A DNA stretch of 64,000 nucleotides from assembly GCF_003293595.1 (NCBI RefSeq), contig NZ_CP022162.1, positions 1,536,248 through 1,600,247 on the forward strand, read 5' to 3'. The DNA comes from Microbacterium sp. PM5 (GTDB taxonomy: Bacteria > Actinomycetota > Actinomycetes > Actinomycetales > Microbacteriaceae). The translations under genes and the position numbers were made by a program. How positions within the stretch are numbered: the stretch's first letter is position 1; every line of letters starts with the position of its first letter. This document shows positions 17,286 to 25,940 of this stretch, piece by piece. The notes under the pieces were generated by a model. It had not been told where the DNA came from, searched no databases, and saw only the letters and a program-made list of their open reading frames with translations.

Positions 17286-19130
17286 TCAGACGCCGCCGCC
17301 TCCGCCACCCCCGCCCCCGCCCCCGGCGGAACCGCCCCCTCCCGATCCACCCGACGTCGATGACGACGACATCGCGGCGCTCGAGAGCGAACCGATCCCC
17401 GCCGAGAACGACGACGCATCGAAGACTCCGGTGCCGTAGTACCAGTACGGACCGGCCGCGCCGACCGCCGTGTACAGCACCGCCAGCTCCGCCGACCACT
17501 GCTTCTCCTGGCCGAACACGACCGCGTACGGGAGCAGCTTCTCGTACAGATCCAGCTTCTGGCGCGGGTCGTTCACATCGACCGCCACCCGCTCCGCACC
17601 CGCCGGCGACTGCAGCATCCGAATGCGGTCGGCCTCGGCCCACCGGATGAACTCCTCCAACCCGCGCAGGTGATCGCGGGTCTCGGCGCCGAGCGCCGTC
17701 AGCGGCTTACGGGAGCACAGCCCGATCACCACCACGGCGATCGCCACACTGATGCCGATCACCGTCCACGGAACGGCGGGGTGCACGTACGCACCGATCG
17801 CGACGAACCCCAGGCCCAGAGCCAGTCCCGCACCGACCACGGCGAGCAGGATCGGCAGCCAGCGGGCACGAAGCGGCACCGGCCGCCGCAGTCCGCGGGC
17901 CATCAGCTCCGTCTCCGCCGCCGCGAGGATCTTCTGCGCGACTCTGGAGAACCGCGTGTCCTGCTTTCCGAACCGGTACTGCGCGCCCGGAGCCCCGCCC
18001 GGGAACAGTCCGTCCAGCAGCATCATCCCGTCGCCGTCCGCGTTGGAGCGGTCCACGAGCTCTGCGATCAGCGCGGGCTTGCCCCAGCCGCGCCCGTCGG
18101 ACTCCAGGATGCGGATCGACCCGCGCACCGCCTGCTCCAGCACCTCCGCCGGGATCGCCTTCGACGACTGTCCGAGCAGCACGGCGCTCTCGAGCGCATC
18201 CACGATCTTCGGGGGGTCGTACTCGGCGATGATCGTTGCGCGACCGGGCTCATCCGCCAGCTCTCGTCGCCGCGCACGCAGCCCCAGAACGCCCGCTCCG
18301 ACGGCGAGCAGACCCGCACCCAGCTGACCCCAGCCGAAGGGAGAGGCCAGGTATCCGGAATCGAAGGTCGCGAAGGTCCCCTCCGCGAACCCGACGGCCA
18401 TCGTGAGGGTCTGGTGCGGCTGAACGCCGTCGGCGACGGCCGTGACGACGACGCCCCCGGCACCGCCCGCGGCATCCGGAGCCGACGAGATCGACGCGCA
18501 CGACGTGTGGGCGTCCTGCACTCCCTGGTAGCACGACATGCTCCCCGTCAGGGATGCCGCCAGCGCCGCATCCAGATGCAGTCGAGCGGTCACGCGTTCG
18601 AACGGCTGGCCCCAGTCGACCCCGTTGACGTCCCAATAGAACTCCAGGCCGGAGTCGGGGAAGACCCACGTCACGTTCTCGAGCGTGTAGGTGAGGATGA
18701 AGGTCTGCGCACCGCGCAGGTACTCGTCCGACCGCGAGACGACCGAGAATACGCCGTCTTGATCTTCCACCTCGCTCGGTCGTGGTGATCCGTCGTCGTC
18801 CGTCACCGAGACGAGTGAGGGGCGCAGCGGCTGACCGTTGTAGGAGTCGGGGATCTGGCGGCGGATGCCGTGGTTCTGATCCGCGTCAGGGAACTGTGCG
18901 ACGAGCGTCTCGACGACCCGCAGCCGACTGGTGCCGTCGGCGGCCCGCGTCAGGGTGTAGTCGGCCGTCATCGACGAGAAGGAGAAGTCGTCGACCGCTG
19001 TCGCCGCTCCGGCCCACGCAGGACTCGCCGCTCCGGCCCACGCAGGACTCGCCGTTCCGGCCGCCACCGCGACCGCGATACCGACGATCGCGAGCGCGAC
19101 GCCGACGATCCGTGCACGTACGCGCCCCAT
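17286..19130 (-). CDS. DUF2207 secreted/membrane protein with glycine tail
   Basis: A 614-aa protein. A signal peptide (about 1-45) leads into an extracytoplasmic DUF2207 domain (SSMTADYTLTRAADGTSRLRVVETL...), then a membrane segment (FGWGQLGAGLLAVGAGVLGL), a cytoplasmic stretch, two more segments (LPILLAVVGAGLALGLGF and WTVIGISVAIAVVVIGL) and a C-terminal Ser/Gly run ending in about eleven glycines, typical of this family. The function is unknown. The ATG lies 7 nt after a TAGGCT hexamer on the minus strand, so it is probably leaderless, and it is divergent from marR. The signal peptide contains a duplicated 8-residue unit (see the repeat entry). Confidence 0.85.
   Translation of the reverse strand: MGRVRARIVGVALAIVGIAVAVAAGTASPAWAGAASPAWAGAATAVDDFSFSSMTADYTLTRAADGTSRLRVVETLVAQFPDADQNHGIRRQIPDSYNGQPLRPSLVSVTDDDGSPRPSEVEDQDGVFSVVSRSDEYLRGAQTFILTYTLENVTWVFPDSGLEFYWDVNGVDWGQPFERVTARLHLDAALAASLTGSMSCYQGVQDAHTSCASISSAPDAAGGAGGVVVTAVADGVQPHQTLTMAVGFAEGTFATFDSGYLASPFGWGQLGAGLLAVGAGVLGLRARRRELADEPGRATIIAEYDPPKIVDALESAVLLGQSSKAIPAEVLEQAVRGSIRILESDGRGWGKPALIAELVDRSNADGDGMMLLDGLFPGGAPGAQYRFGKQDTRFSRVAQKILAAAETELMARGLRRPVPLRARWLPILLAVVGAGLALGLGFVAIGAYVHPAVPWTVIGISVAIAVVVIGLCSRKPLTALGAETRDHLRGLEEFIRWAEADRIRMLQSPAGAERVAVDVNDPRQKLDLYEKLLPYAVVFGQEKQWSAELAVLYTAVGAAGPYWYYGTGVFDASSFSAGIGSLSSAAMSSSSTSGGSGGGGSAGGGGGGGGGGGV
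19001..19048 (-). repeat. In-frame 24-nt tandem duplication in a signal peptide
   Basis: Two identical 24-nt units (19001-19024 and 19025-19048), plus the beginning of a third (19049-19060 with one change), encode SPAWAGAA twice at the signal-peptide cleavage region of the DUF2207 protein. It looks like a recent replication-slippage expansion that keeps the frame. Confidence 0.9.
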
Positions 19131-19179
19131 GGGCTTCAGCCTATGGGCGACGTCCGGGTGGCGCACTACAGTTGACGCC

Positions 19180-19608
19180 ATGACCGACCGCCGCCTCGCC
19201 ATCTCCGCGTGGGAGAGCCTCTTTCGCGCGCAGCACGAGATTTTGCGCGAGATCAGCGAAGACTTCGGCGAGGACGAGCTGACACAGGCCGAGTACGACG
19301 TGCTGCTCACCGTCGTCCGGGGTGATGACAACAGTGCGCGCCTGCGCGACGTGACCGCCAACATGCTCATCAGCCAGCCGAGCGTCTCGCGACTGGTCGA
19401 CCGCATGGTCGCCCGCGACCTCATCAGCAAGTGCGTCGATCCGCTCGACGGGCGCGGCGCGGTCGTCCGCGCGACCGAACGGGGGGTGGCCGCCTTCCGG
19501 CGCCTCGCGACCGTGCACGGTCGATCGATCGCCGAGCGGATGTCGGTGCTCAGCGACGACGAGCTGGCACAGTTGCAGCGACTGACGACGAAGCTGCGGG
19601 GCGCCTGA
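19180..19608 (+). CDS. MarR-family transcriptional regulator
   Basis: A 142-aa winged-helix protein. The recognition helix region is LRDVTANMLISQPSVSRLVDRMVARDLIS, and the wing is DPLDGRGAVVRATERGVAAF. The start ATG lies 7 nt after TACAGT (leaderless type). It is divergent from the DUF2207 gene, with starts only 49 nt apart, so control of that gene and of itself is plausible. The ligand is unknown. Confidence 0.88.
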   Translation: MTDRRLAISAWESLFRAQHEILREISEDFGEDELTQAEYDVLLTVVRGDDNSARLRDVTANMLISQPSVSRLVDRMVARDLISKCVDPLDGRGAVVRATERGVAAFRRLATVHGRSIAERMSVLSDDELAQLQRLTTKLRGA

Positions 19609-19612
19609 GCCG

Positions 19613-19909
19613 TCAGGACCCGCGCGACGGGTTCGTCGCCTTCCCCTCGAGCCACAGCGTGTCGCTCTCGTCGCTGTGCGCCGTGCCGCTGCCCACGTGG
19701 GTCGACGCGATCTTGGGCCCCTTTGTGATCACGTGCACGAGCGCCATCGCGTGCCCGCGCCCGAGCCCGTAGTCCTCGGCGAGCCATGCGACGATCTCAC
19801 CCGCCTTCGTCCCCGGTCCGAAGCCCTTCGCGCTGGCTTCGTCTACGAGCTCCTGCGGCGTCCGCCCGGTCTTGTCCTCGATGTTGTCGAGATATGCCTG
19901 AAACGACAT
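19613..19909 (-). CDS. DUF4287 domain protein
   Basis: A 98-aa protein beginning MSFQAYLDNIEDKTGRTPQELV and containing GFGPGTKAGEIVAWLAEDYGLGRGHAMALVHVI, the signature of the DUF4287 helical domain. The function is unknown. GGAGGGG lies about 5 nt upstream of ATG. It is convergent with marR (4-nt gap) and follows the DUF2804 gene by 29 nt, so probably forms an operon with it. Confidence 0.85.
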   Translation of the reverse strand: MSFQAYLDNIEDKTGRTPQELVDEASAKGFGPGTKAGEIVAWLAEDYGLGRGHAMALVHVITKGPKIASTHVGSGTAHSDESDTLWLEGKATNPSRGS

Positions 19910-19938
19910 CCTTGCCCCTCCCTCTGGCCTCTCCCCGG

Positions 19939-20970
19939 CTACCACCGGTTGCGGACATCCTCTGCGAAACCTTCGATGCCGTCGAACGCGATCACGCCGC
20001 CGTCCCCGGCGAACGTCCCCGACCAGGTGCCGAAGCACTGATCCGTTCGCGAGGAGACCACGCCGAGGTTCGTCGCCGACTTCTTGTCGTAGAACGGGGT
20101 GAACACGGCATCCAGGCCTCCCCCGCGCACCCGCCACGGACGCAACGGCGCCGCGCGCTCGTACTCCCAGACCACCGACGCAGAGATCTTGTGCAGAACG
20201 CCGTCGAGCAGGACGGCGTTCTCCGTCGAGCCCGTCCCGTCGGTCCACCGTCCCCCGACCTGGATGCCGAGGCTGCGCCCGTCTGCGAGGGTGCCCGATC
20301 CCGCACCCCAGTTCCACGACACGTCGTAGGGCCAGCGCCCCCGCCCGTGGTCGAGCACCGCCCACGATCCCTGCCCGACGTCGTAGTCGATGCCGTCGAG
20401 CGTCAGCACCCCGGATGCCGGGAGCGCGACATCCTTCACGGTGTACTGGAAGCGCCGAGACGACCATGGCACCACGACCGCCAGCAGCTCGTGTCCGGGC
20501 GGGCGGCGCACCGTGATGTCGAAAGACGCGTCCGCGATCTCCGCGTGCAGGCGCCAGAGCGTTCCCCGCTCGGCGGGAGTGATCGTCGCGGCGAGATCCG
20601 CGTGTCGCGCGATGGCGATGCCCGTGCCGAGCGACGCGGGAAGGGACACCTCGCGCGACGGCAGCACCGTCACACTGCGACCCCACGACCGGGTCGTGGC
20701 GCGATCATGGATCCACACTTCGTGCACGGCCGCATAGTCCAGCGACGACACCGTGAGCGAGACGATGTGCGTGGGAGTCATGACGTTCCAGTACTCCCAG
20801 CGCTTGTTGCGTCCCCACGAGCGGACGAAACGTCCGCGCCCGATGCCACGGGTGTCGATGAGCGGCGCGCGGGCGAAGCCGATCGCCGCCGGGTTGAGTC
20901 GACCATCGGGACCGGTGAGGGCGACGGGTTCGGTGATCTCGCGCTCGCGCGCGACGGGGGGTGCGGTCAT
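19939..20970 (-). CDS. DUF2804 family protein
   Basis: A 343-aa protein with the beta-rich pattern of DUF2804, including EPVALTGPDGRLNPAAIGFAR near the start, RNKRWEYWNVMTPTHIVSLTVSSLDYA and GRGRWPYDVSWNWGAGSG. The function is unknown; the fold resembles lipocalin-like lipid or isoprenoid-handling proteins (family inference). The ATG at 20970 is chosen because AAGGA lies 6 nt upstream; a second ATG two codons earlier (20976) is nearly as good. The next gene, hsp20, is in the same direction upstream. Confidence 0.82.
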   Translation of the reverse strand: MTAPPVAREREITEPVALTGPDGRLNPAAIGFARAPLIDTRGIGRGRFVRSWGRNKRWEYWNVMTPTHIVSLTVSSLDYAAVHEVWIHDRATTRSWGRSVTVLPSREVSLPASLGTGIAIARHADLAATITPAERGTLWRLHAEIADASFDITVRRPPGHELLAVVVPWSSRRFQYTVKDVALPASGVLTLDGIDYDVGQGSWAVLDHGRGRWPYDVSWNWGAGSGTLADGRSLGIQVGGRWTDGTGSTENAVLLDGVLHKISASVVWEYERAAPLRPWRVRGGGLDAVFTPFYDKKSATNLGVVSSRTDQCFGTWSGTFAGDGGVIAFDGIEGFAEDVRNRW

Positions 20971-21087
20971 CGGCATCCTTGCTGACGTTCCGAGTGCTGG
21001 TACTTCCGGCGGGTGCTTCGACACTAGCGTGCGCACGCGAACCGCCCCGGTCCTCGCGGACACGGGGCGGCTGCGCGCGGTGCGGGA

Positions 21088-21543
21088 CTACTGCTCGACC
21101 GGCTGCGGCTCCTGCGCGGATTCGTGCGCCTGGATCGTCGGCGCCGCGCCATCGGCGACGACCTGGACCTTGCGCGGCTTCGCCTTCTCGCTCACGGGGA
21201 TCGTGACCGTCAGCACGCCGTTGCTGTAGGTGGCGGCGATGCCATCGGTGTCGATTCCCTGACCGAGGTTCAGCTGGCGGAGGAAGCTCGCGGTCTCACG
21301 CTCGCGCGTGATCCACTTCACGCCGTCGCCCTCGCTGAGGGTGCGCTCGGCACGAATGGTCAGCAGCTGGCCGTCCACATCGATGTCGACCGAGCCCGGG
21401 TCGATTCCCGGAAGGTCGGCGCTGAGCACGTAGTGGTCGCCGTCGCGGTAAAGGTCCATCGGCATCCGGCGGGGTCCGCGGCGCGTGTCGAAGAGGCCCG
21501 ACGCGATGCGGTCGAGGTCACGGAACGGGTCATACGTGGCCAT
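21088..21543 (-). CDS. Hsp20 / alpha-crystallin small heat-shock protein
   Basis: A 151-aa chaperone. After an N-terminal MATYDPFRDLDRIASGLF comes the alpha-crystallin domain, PMDLYRDGDHYVLSADLPGIDPGSVDIDVDGQLL through YSNGVLTVTIPV, ending in the conserved G-x-L strand. A short acidic/proline tail (QEPQPVEQ) follows. It binds unfolding proteins under heat stress. The ATG at 21543 has AAGGAG 6-7 nt upstream; an in-frame ATG eight codons earlier lacks this. The promoter carries two heat-shock operators (separate entries), so regulation by HrcA and HspR repressors is likely. Confidence 0.92.
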   Translation of the reverse strand: MATYDPFRDLDRIASGLFDTRRGPRRMPMDLYRDGDHYVLSADLPGIDPGSVDIDVDGQLLTIRAERTLSEGDGVKWITRERETASFLRQLNLGQGIDTDGIAATYSNGVLTVTIPVSEKAKPRKVQVVADGAAPTIQAHESAQEPQPVEQ

Positions 21544-21584
21544 TGTTCTCTCCTTGTCGTGTGTCACTGTGATGGTCTGTCAAA

Positions 21585-21605
21585 GTTGAGCCTCATTGAC
21601 TCAAC
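21585..21605 (-). promoter_or_regulatory. HAIR-like element (HspR-type operator)
   Basis: On the plus strand it reads GTTGAGC, 7 nt, ACTCAAC, an inverted repeat that matches the HAIR consensus CTTGAGT-N7-ACTCAAG at 11 of 14 arm positions. It lies directly at and after the predicted hsp20 transcription start (about 21606), where a bound repressor would block initiation. Confidence 0.6.
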
Positions 21606-21612
21606 TGCCATC

Positions 21613-21642
21613 AGATTAGCACTCGACCCATGAGAGTGCCAA
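21613..21642 (-). promoter_or_regulatory. hsp20 promoter overlapped by a CIRCE element
   Basis: The CIRCE inverted repeat TTAGCACTC, 9 nt, GAGTGCCAA (21616-21642) differs from consensus at one base (C for T). It fits exactly over a promoter read on the minus strand: -35 TTGGCA (21642-21637), 18-nt spacer, -10 TAATCT (21618-21613). HrcA binding here would cover both promoter boxes. Confidence 0.82.
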
Positions 21643-21682
21643 TGGTTCACGCATGGCGAACACGAGCGGTTGCGGGCGCGGT

Positions 21683-23188
21683 TCAGCACTCCACGACGTT
21701 GACGGCGAGTCCGCCCTCGCTGGTCTCCTTGTACTTGGTCGACATGTCGATGCCGGTCTGACGCATCGTCTCGACCACGGCATCCAGCGGTACGTAGTGC
21801 GTGCCGTCGCCACGCAGCGCGAGGCGCGCGGCGGTGACCGCGGTGGATGCCGCGATCGCGTTGCGCTCGATGCAGGGGATCTGCACGAGTCCGCCCACGG
21901 GGTCGCACGTCAGACCCAGATGGTGCTCCATCGCGATCTCGGCGGCGTTCTCGATCTGGCGGTTCGTGCCGCCCATCACCGCGGTCAAGCCGCCGGCAGC
22001 CATCGCGCACGCCGAGCCGACCTCGGCTTGACACCCGCCCTCGGCTCCCGAGATCGAGGCGTTGGCCTTGAAGAGCGAACCGAGAGCCGTGGCCGTCAAG
22101 AGGAATCGACGGATGCCGCGACGACGGTTCGCCTCGGCGAGCTCCTGCGCGGTGGCGACGACGCCCTCGGCTCGGTGGGCCGCATCGCCGGATTCGCCGC
22201 CCTCCGGACCGTGCAGCCCGAGAAGCGCCGAGCCGACGAGTTCGCCGTAGGGCGTCACCGCATTCTCGGCGCCGATCCCGGCATCCGCGAGGAAGCGCCA
22301 CCAGTACATCGCGACGGCGGGCAGGATGCCGGCGGCACCGTTCGTCGGCGCCGTCACGACCCGTCCACCGGCGGCGTTCTCCTCGTTGACGGCCAGCGCG
22401 AACGCGCCGAGCCACTCACCGGGAAGCTCGCGCCCCGTCGCCTCGACGCTCTCCAGCTGCGCGCGGATCGCGCCCGCACGCCGCTTCACCTTCAGCACTC
22501 CCGGCAGCACCCCGTCGGCGTGCAGGCCCGCATCGACGCACGCCGCCATGGCGTCCCAGATCGCGTCGAGGCCGGCCGCGACGTCTGCTTCCGGTCGCAG
22601 CGCCTCCTCGTTGCGCCGGGCGACCTCCGCGATCGTGAGCCCGTAGGTATCGCAGACGTCCAGCAGCTGCGCCGCCGTCGCGTACGGCAGCGGGAAGGAT
22701 GCCGCGGCCACCGCATCCGACGCGCCCTCGCGCCGGATGAACCCTCCACCGATCGAGTAGTAGGTGTCTTCGCGCAGCGCGATTCCGTCGGCATCACGCG
22801 CGACGAGGGTCATCGCGTTGGGGTGTCCGGGAAGACGCGTCCGCGGTGCGAGCGAGATGTCTGAGCGCGAGAAAGGGATCGGGATGCGACCGTCCAGGAG
22901 GAGGTGCGCTCCGTCGACCCAATCGGTCCAGGCACCCCGCACGCGCGCCGGATCGACGGTCTCGGCCGCGAACCCCTGCAGGCCCGCGACGACCGCGTCG
23001 GGCGTGCCGTGTCCGATGCCGGTGGCGCCGAGCGAACCGTAAAGGGCGCACTCCACCCGGAAGAGCCCCGGCAGATCCCCGACGCGGCGCGCGAAATCTC
23101 GGGCCGCGCGCAGCGGGCCCACCGTATGGGAGCTCGATGGTCCTACCCCGATGGAGAACAGGTCGAACGCCGAGACGTACGCACTCAC
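21683..23188 (-). CDS. sdaA: L-serine ammonia-lyase (iron-sulfur type)
   Basis: A 501-aa single-chain enzyme that deaminates L-serine to pyruvate. The beta domain opens with SAFDLFSIGVGPSSSHTVGPLRAA; the alpha domain carries ENAAGGRVVTAPTNGAAG, EGGCQAEVGSACAMAAG, CDPVGGLVQIPCIERNA and a C-terminal KYKETSEGGLAVNVVEC. The conserved cysteines that hold the Fe-S cluster are present. The start is the GTG at 23188, 7 nt after a TAGGCT hexamer (leaderless); the frame stays open far upstream, but that extension is antisense to the amylosucrase gene. Confidence 0.95.
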   Translation of the reverse strand: MSAYVSAFDLFSIGVGPSSSHTVGPLRAARDFARRVGDLPGLFRVECALYGSLGATGIGHGTPDAVVAGLQGFAAETVDPARVRGAWTDWVDGAHLLLDGRIPIPFSRSDISLAPRTRLPGHPNAMTLVARDADGIALREDTYYSIGGGFIRREGASDAVAAASFPLPYATAAQLLDVCDTYGLTIAEVARRNEEALRPEADVAAGLDAIWDAMAACVDAGLHADGVLPGVLKVKRRAGAIRAQLESVEATGRELPGEWLGAFALAVNEENAAGGRVVTAPTNGAAGILPAVAMYWWRFLADAGIGAENAVTPYGELVGSALLGLHGPEGGESGDAAHRAEGVVATAQELAEANRRRGIRRFLLTATALGSLFKANASISGAEGGCQAEVGSACAMAAGGLTAVMGGTNRQIENAAEIAMEHHLGLTCDPVGGLVQIPCIERNAIAASTAVTAARLALRGDGTHYVPLDAVVETMRQTGIDMSTKYKETSEGGLAVNVVEC

Positions 23189-23254
23189 GTGTGTGAGCCT
23201 ACGCCGCCCGCCGCGCCGGGCCCTGCCCGATACGCTGAGACCGGAGGGGGAACC

Positions 23255-25144
23255 ATGACCGCACTGACCACGTCCGACGCCGATCGCGTCGCGGCGCTCG
23301 AGGCCTGCGAGGCGGCAGGGCGCCTCGACGACGCGTTCCTCACCCGGTTCGATGAGCAGTTCCCGCGGTTGCACGGCCTCTTCACCCGCCTCTACGGCGA
23401 GCGCACCGACGGCCGCGAGCAGCTGGCGGCCACGGTGGCGGCGGCATCCGCCTCGTGGAATGCGCGCCCTCTCGACCTGAAGGTGCACGACGCGCAACGC
23501 GCCGCCGACCCCGAGTGGTTCCAGTCCGAGCGCATGCTGGGCGGCGTCTGCTACGTCGACCGCTTCGCCGGCAACCTCGCCGGCGTGCGCGAGCTGATCC
23601 CCTCGTTCCGCGAACTCGGGCTGACCTACCTGCACCTCATGCCGCTGTTCGACGCCCCCGCCGGCGACAACGACGGCGGCTATGCCGTCTCGAGCTACCG
23701 GCGCGTCAACCCGAGCCTGGGCACGATGGCGCAACTGGCCGAGCTGGCGGCAGAGCTGCGGTTGGCGGGCATCTCGCTCGTACTCGACTTCATCTTCAAC
23801 CACACCAGCAACGAGCACGAGTGGGCTCAGAAGGCCGTGGCGGGCGACCCCGACTACGCCGACTTCTATCTGATCTTCCCCGACCGACAGATGCCCGACG
23901 CCTACGAGCGCACGACGCGCGAGATCTTTCCCGACGACCACCGTGGATCGTTCGTGCAGCTCGAGGACGGCCGCTGGATCTGGTCGACCTTCTACCACTA
24001 TCAGTGGGACCTCAACTACGCGAACCCCGCCGTCTTCCGCGCGATGGCGGGCGAGATGCTGTTCCTGGCGAACCAGGGCGTCGAGGTGCTCCGGATGGAT
24101 GCCGTGGCCTTCATCTGGAAGCGCCTGGGAACGTCCTGCGAGTCGCTGCCCGAAGCCCACCTGCTGCTGCAGGCGTTCAACGCGGTGCTCGCAATGGCCG
24201 CGCCCGGCATGATCTTCAAGTCCGAGGCGATCGTCCACCCCGACGAGGTCGTCAGCTACATCTCACCCGAAGAATGCGAGCTGTCATACAACCCGCTGCA
24301 GATGGCGCTGACGTGGGAGGCGCTCGCCACGCGCGACGGCCGGCTCCTGCAACAGGCGCTGGATCGACGCCACGCGCTGCCGGCCGGCACGGCATGGGTG
24401 AACTACGTCCGCAGCCACGACGATATCGGGTGGACGTTCGCCGACGAAGACGCGGCCGAGCTCGGCATCGACGGCTACACCCACCGACAGTTCCTCAACC
24501 GCTTCTACACGGGCCGCCACGAGGGAACGTTCGCGCGCGGCGTCGCCTTCCAGGAGAACCCCGTCACCGGCGATGCCCGCGTCACCGGAACGACGGCGTC
24601 TCTGGCCGGGATCGAAGCGGGAGATCCCGGCGGGGAGGATCGCGTGATCCTCGCGCACGCCCTGGCCCTGTCGACCGGCGGCATCCCCCTGCTGTACCTC
24701 GGGGACGATGTCGCACAGCTCAACGACTACTCCTACGCCGACGATCCGGTTCGCCGTGGCGACACCCGCTGGGTGCACCGCGGCCATCGTCCGCGCGATG
24801 CCTACGCGCAGCGCGACGACGACACCACGCCGGCCGGGCGGGTGTTCCGCCGACTCACCAAGCTGATCTCGGTGCGCCAGCAGTCTCCGGAGCTCGCGGG
24901 CAACGCGCTCATCCCTTTCCATACCCCGCACCCCGCCGTCATCGGCTACCAGCGCCCCGGTGAGACCAGCACGCTGCTGGTGCTGGCGAACGTCGGCGAC
25001 GCCGAGGTCACGATCGATCCGCTCACGCTGTCGGGCTTCGAGCGCACCGCCTTCGACCCCGTACACGACGCGAGCGTCGACCTCGACGAGGGTCTTGCAC
25101 TGCGCCCGCACGGGTTCGTGTGGCTGCGCGTCACGCCCGTCTGA
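23255..25144 (+). CDS. Amylosucrase (GH13)
   Basis: A 629-aa enzyme that builds alpha-1,4-glucan from sucrose, releasing fructose. The catalytic triad is visible: Asp282 in VLRMDAVAF, Glu324 in FKSEAIV and Asp389 in VRSHDDIGW. All three sit four residues before the published Neisseria polysaccharea residues (286, 328, 393), so the spacing is identical. LDFIFNHTSNEHEWA and the helical N-terminal domain (about 1-80) also fit amylosucrase rather than trehalose synthase. GGAGGGGG lies 5 nt before ATG. No signal peptide is seen, so it should act in the cytoplasm. Sucrose hydrolase activity is the main alternative. Confidence 0.88.
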   Translation: MTALTTSDADRVAALEACEAAGRLDDAFLTRFDEQFPRLHGLFTRLYGERTDGREQLAATVAAASASWNARPLDLKVHDAQRAADPEWFQSERMLGGVCYVDRFAGNLAGVRELIPSFRELGLTYLHLMPLFDAPAGDNDGGYAVSSYRRVNPSLGTMAQLAELAAELRLAGISLVLDFIFNHTSNEHEWAQKAVAGDPDYADFYLIFPDRQMPDAYERTTREIFPDDHRGSFVQLEDGRWIWSTFYHYQWDLNYANPAVFRAMAGEMLFLANQGVEVLRMDAVAFIWKRLGTSCESLPEAHLLLQAFNAVLAMAAPGMIFKSEAIVHPDEVVSYISPEECELSYNPLQMALTWEALATRDGRLLQQALDRRHALPAGTAWVNYVRSHDDIGWTFADEDAAELGIDGYTHRQFLNRFYTGRHEGTFARGVAFQENPVTGDARVTGTTASLAGIEAGDPGGEDRVILAHALALSTGGIPLLYLGDDVAQLNDYSYADDPVRRGDTRWVHRGHRPRDAYAQRDDDTTPAGRVFRRLTKLISVRQQSPELAGNALIPFHTPHPAVIGYQRPGETSTLLVLANVGDAEVTIDPLTLSGFERTAFDPVHDASVDLDEGLALRPHGFVWLRVTPV

Positions 25145-25160
25145 CGGGCGCGCTCGTCCC

Positions 25161-25685
25161 TCAGGCGCCCAGCAGGCCGCCCCGCGGGCGGAACACGCCG
25201 GCACGGGCGAGCGCGAGGTAGAGCAGGCAGCCGAGGCACACGCCGAAGGCGGCGTTGAGGAACGCGGCGATGAATGCGAGGGCCGCGGCGATCGGCAGGG
25301 CCCACGCGACGCCCGCGACGTGCAGCACGAGGCCGACCGTCACGACGACGAATCCGATGACCTGCGCGAAGCGCGGGGGACGCGGGTCTTCGAGGTCGAC
25401 CGGCGGCTGCAGGCGCGGACGGACGGCGACCCGGTACAGCGCACCCCAGGGCGCCGTCCGCGGAGCGGCGAAACCCCACACGAAGAGGAGGTCGACGACG
25501 AGCAGCAGCAGGAACGCCGGATCGGCGAGCCTCTCGGCGAAAGTCGCGGCCTCGCGCACAGACGTTCCCAGCAGGGCGAGGAACGTGCCGGCCAGCAGGA
25601 GCACGGCGGTGATGGATGCCGCGAAGCGCGGACCCCGGGGGTCGATGCCGGCGGGGCGGACGGAGGCGGGAGCGGAAGTGGCCAC
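25161..25685 (-). CDS. DUF4395 membrane protein
   Basis: A 174-aa protein starting with the family signature IDPRGPRFAASITAVLLL, then three further hydrophobic segments (FLLLLVVDLLFVWGF, VIGFVVVTVGLVLHVAGV, ALAFIAAFLNAAFGVCLGCLLYL). The C-terminal pair of cysteines (GVCLGC) is conserved in DUF4395. The function is unknown; relatives often neighbour thioredoxin-like or rhodanese genes. GTG start, 6 nt after TAACGT (leaderless). Confidence 0.8.
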   Translation of the reverse strand: MATSAPASVRPAGIDPRGPRFAASITAVLLLAGTFLALLGTSVREAATFAERLADPAFLLLLVVDLLFVWGFAAPRTAPWGALYRVAVRPRLQPPVDLEDPRPPRFAQVIGFVVVTVGLVLHVAGVAWALPIAAALAFIAAFLNAAFGVCLGCLLYLALARAGVFRPRGGLLGA

Positions 25686-25770
25686 GCAGATACGTTAGGT
25701 CGCCGCGCAGGCGTCGGGGCCGGGATCGTCACACTTCTTCACGCACGCGCGATCGCCGATGCCGCCGGAG

Positions 25771-25810
25771 AACGAGAAAGGCCCGCGGCATGCCGCGGGC
25801 CTTTCTCGTT
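25771..25810 (-). terminator. Perfect 40-bp palindromic terminator
   Basis: The 20-nt arms AACGAGAAAGGCCCGCGGCA and its exact reverse complement abut without a loop. The transcript of tRNA-Arg on the minus strand reaches it 17 nt after the tRNA end. The A-rich and T-rich outer flanks make it usable from both strands. Confidence 0.85.
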
Positions 25811-25827
25811 ACTGTCTCAACACAGTG

Positions 25828-25900
25828 TGCGCCCGAAGGGACTCGAACCCCTAACCTTCTGATCCGTAGTCAGATGCTCTATCCATTGAGCTACGGGCGC
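25828..25900 (-). tRNA. tRNA-Arg (ACG)
   Basis: A 73-nt cloverleaf on the minus strand: acceptor GCGCCCG/CGGGCGC with discriminator A, D stem GCTC/GAGC, anticodon stem TCTGA/TCAGA with loop CTACGGA (anticodon ACG), and T stem AGGGG/CCCTT (one wobble) with TTCGAGT. CCA is not encoded. It reads the CGT/CGC/CGA arginine codons after A34 deamination. Confidence 0.97.
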
Positions 25901-25940
25901 AGTTTCCGGCACCTCTTGGAGGGCCGAGGACCAGCTTAGC

